Shown here in pieces: positions 5,732-6,564 of a stretch of 6,564 nucleotides of DNA. Under the pieces are notes generated by a model. The model ran no database searches. It saw only the letters and a program-made list of their open reading frames with translations, and had not been told where the DNA came from. This stretch comes from an uncultured Odoribacter sp. (GTDB taxonomy: Bacteria > Bacteroidota > Bacteroidia > Bacteroidales > Marinifilaceae), in assembly GCA_905204385.1 (NCBI GenBank), contig CAJKZL010000178.1:1-6564 (forward strand). Reading direction: 5' to 3'. Numbering within the stretch: the first letter of the stretch is position 1; each line of letters begins with the position of its first letter. A program made the translations under genes and the position numbers.

Positions 5732-5885
5732 CGAAATTGATTTTGATTTACGGTTTAGGAGTTTCCGAAGCGGTCGGGGAGAATTTCGGATCGTCGGGAG
5801 CCGGTGTCGGAAGGTGTAGGTTGAAATGTTTATGGAAAAGGCGGGATGCCGACGATGAAAATATGAATTTGCGGAGATAATAAAT
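5732..5885. other. Divergent intergenic region between manA and the terminal lipoprotein gene
   Basis: This 154-base region is AT-rich next to manA and then notably G-rich at 5760-5850. The G-rich part has three related units, GTCGGGGA (5773-5780), GTCGGGAG (5793-5800) and GTCGGAAG (5806-5813). A reading frame from TTG 5737 is open to TAA 5878-5880, just before the lipoprotein ATG, but has no recognisable features and is probably not a gene. No clean promoter for the rightward gene was seen. Confidence 0.45.
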
Positions 5886-6564
5886 ATGGAAATGATGGTA
5901 AAAATAGGGAAATTTTTAGTGGGAATGTGTTTGCTGGGAACACTGGTTGCTTGTAGCGATGATGATGAAAGGGACGATACGGTTCTGGACATGAACAACC
6001 TGACCGGTAAGAATTGGTATTATAATGGTTGGGCGGGTGAAAAGAACAGTTACGGTCAAGCCGATCTTTTGGAGGGCATCCGCTTCGAACAGGGCGGGAT
6101 CCTGAAAAATATCGATTTCAGTGGCCGCAGGGAGTATGCTGTAGGGAAGTGGATCAAAGACGAAAATAAAATTTTCTTGATTTATCCCCAGGATACGACG
6201 ATATGGAACGTACAGCATAGCGGGGACAATTATATAGAAACGCTGGTCAATTACCAGGGGACGCGGAAGTATACCACTTTGCCCGATTATCTGGGGGAGT
6301 TGACTGCCGATGCTTTTCTGGTAAATGAGTATACTCAGGACCATCAGTGGAGGACTTTTTATAATGCGGATATCCGGGGGAATCTGAACCTGGAAGAGGG
6401 TAATCTTTTATTGCCTGACGGAAGTGTGCAGGCATTGGAAGCTCACGGTTATTATTGGGATATAAAAACTCCTCAGGCCATGGATTTCGATGGGAGAAGC
6501 CGGGAACTTCGGTTTTATTTGCGGGTATCCGGCCAGCAATTAAAGCTCAGGGATACCGTTTATG
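5886..6564 (+). CDS. Surface-exposed lipoprotein, 3' end beyond the window (partial)
   Basis: The frame runs open from ATG 5886 to the window edge, giving 226 codons. The N-terminus has a lipoprotein signal with hydrophobic core IGKFLVGMCLLGTL and lipobox LVAC (Cys23). The next residues, SDDDE, closely match the SDDDD export signal described for Bacteroides fragilis surface lipoproteins, so surface exposure is likely. The mature part begins with a polar linker and then LTGKNWYYNGW, followed by aromatic, strand-like segments (VGKWIKDENKIFLIY, YYWDIKT), suggesting a beta-rich, possibly lipocalin-like domain; that is a weak resemblance. ATG codons at 5892 and 5895 are alternative starts; the last gives a more usual short N-region. 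GGAG at 5873-5876 is a possible ribosome binding site for the 5886 start. It is divergent from manA and unlike the AT-rich pair in composition. Function unknown. Confidence 0.8.
   Translation, partial: MEMMVKIGKFLVGMCLLGTLVACSDDDERDDTVLDMNNLTGKNWYYNGWAGEKNSYGQADLLEGIRFEQGGILKNIDFSGRREYAVGKWIKDENKIFLIYPQDTTIWNVQHSGDNYIETLVNYQGTRKYTTLPDYLGELTADAFLVNEYTQDHQWRTFYNADIRGNLNLEEGNLLLPDGSVQALEAHGYYWDIKTPQAMDFDGRSRELRFYLRVSGQQLKLRDTVY

Noticed and set aside
5633..6435. Minus-strand frames opposite the terminal lipoprotein gene
   Set aside because: The + strand frame from 5886 has a lipoprotein signal and stays open to the edge; the minus frames have no supporting motif.
1..6564. CRISPR array, tRNA, rRNA, insertion sequence or att site
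   Set aside because: No regular repeat-spacer pattern, cloverleaf-like sequence, rRNA segment, transposase or terminal repeat was seen on either strand by eye.

Overview
The window looks like a chromosomal stretch from a member of the Bacteroidota, most likely the order Bacteroidales. The signs are a pyrB-pyrI pair with Bacteroides-like protein sequence, a short class I mannose-6-phosphate isomerase, TAnnTTTG-type -7 promoter elements, weak Shine-Dalgarno use, and a lipoprotein whose Cys is followed by Ser-Asp-Asp-Asp-Glu, close to the Bacteroides surface-export signal. Genus cannot be fixed from this sequence alone.

Layout: (1) 16-1215, coaBC on +, the bifunctional flavoprotein of coenzyme A synthesis, perhaps coupled to a gene ending at base 14. 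(2) 1216-1493, an unusually structured leader: a long inverted repeat over a candidate promoter, a 29-codon leader ORF with a TTT TTT run, and a strong intrinsic terminator whose stem begins at the leader stop codon. (3) 1494-2402 and 2479-2934, pyrB and pyrI, the catalytic and regulatory chains of aspartate transcarbamoylase, closed by a terminator at 2975-3011. (4) 3012-4653, a visibly AT-rich segment with a secreted papain-like cysteine peptidase candidate (3289-3852) and, 10 bases on, an unrecognised lipoprotein (3863-4525). (5) A GC-rich bidirectional terminator at 4654-4694. (6) manA on the minus strand (5696-4722) with its own promoter element. (7) From 5886 to the window end, the first part of a surface lipoprotein gene on +, cut by the window edge.

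The housekeeping genes supply cofactor (CoaBC), pyrimidine (PyrBI) and sugar-phosphate (ManA) metabolism and are not obviously one pathway. The two most interesting points are the pyrB leader, which has the parts of a translation-coupled attenuator comparable in logic to enterobacterial pyrBI, and the AT-rich peptidase/lipoprotein pair, which may be an enzyme with a cognate inhibitor or partner. Both are inferences from sequence layout.
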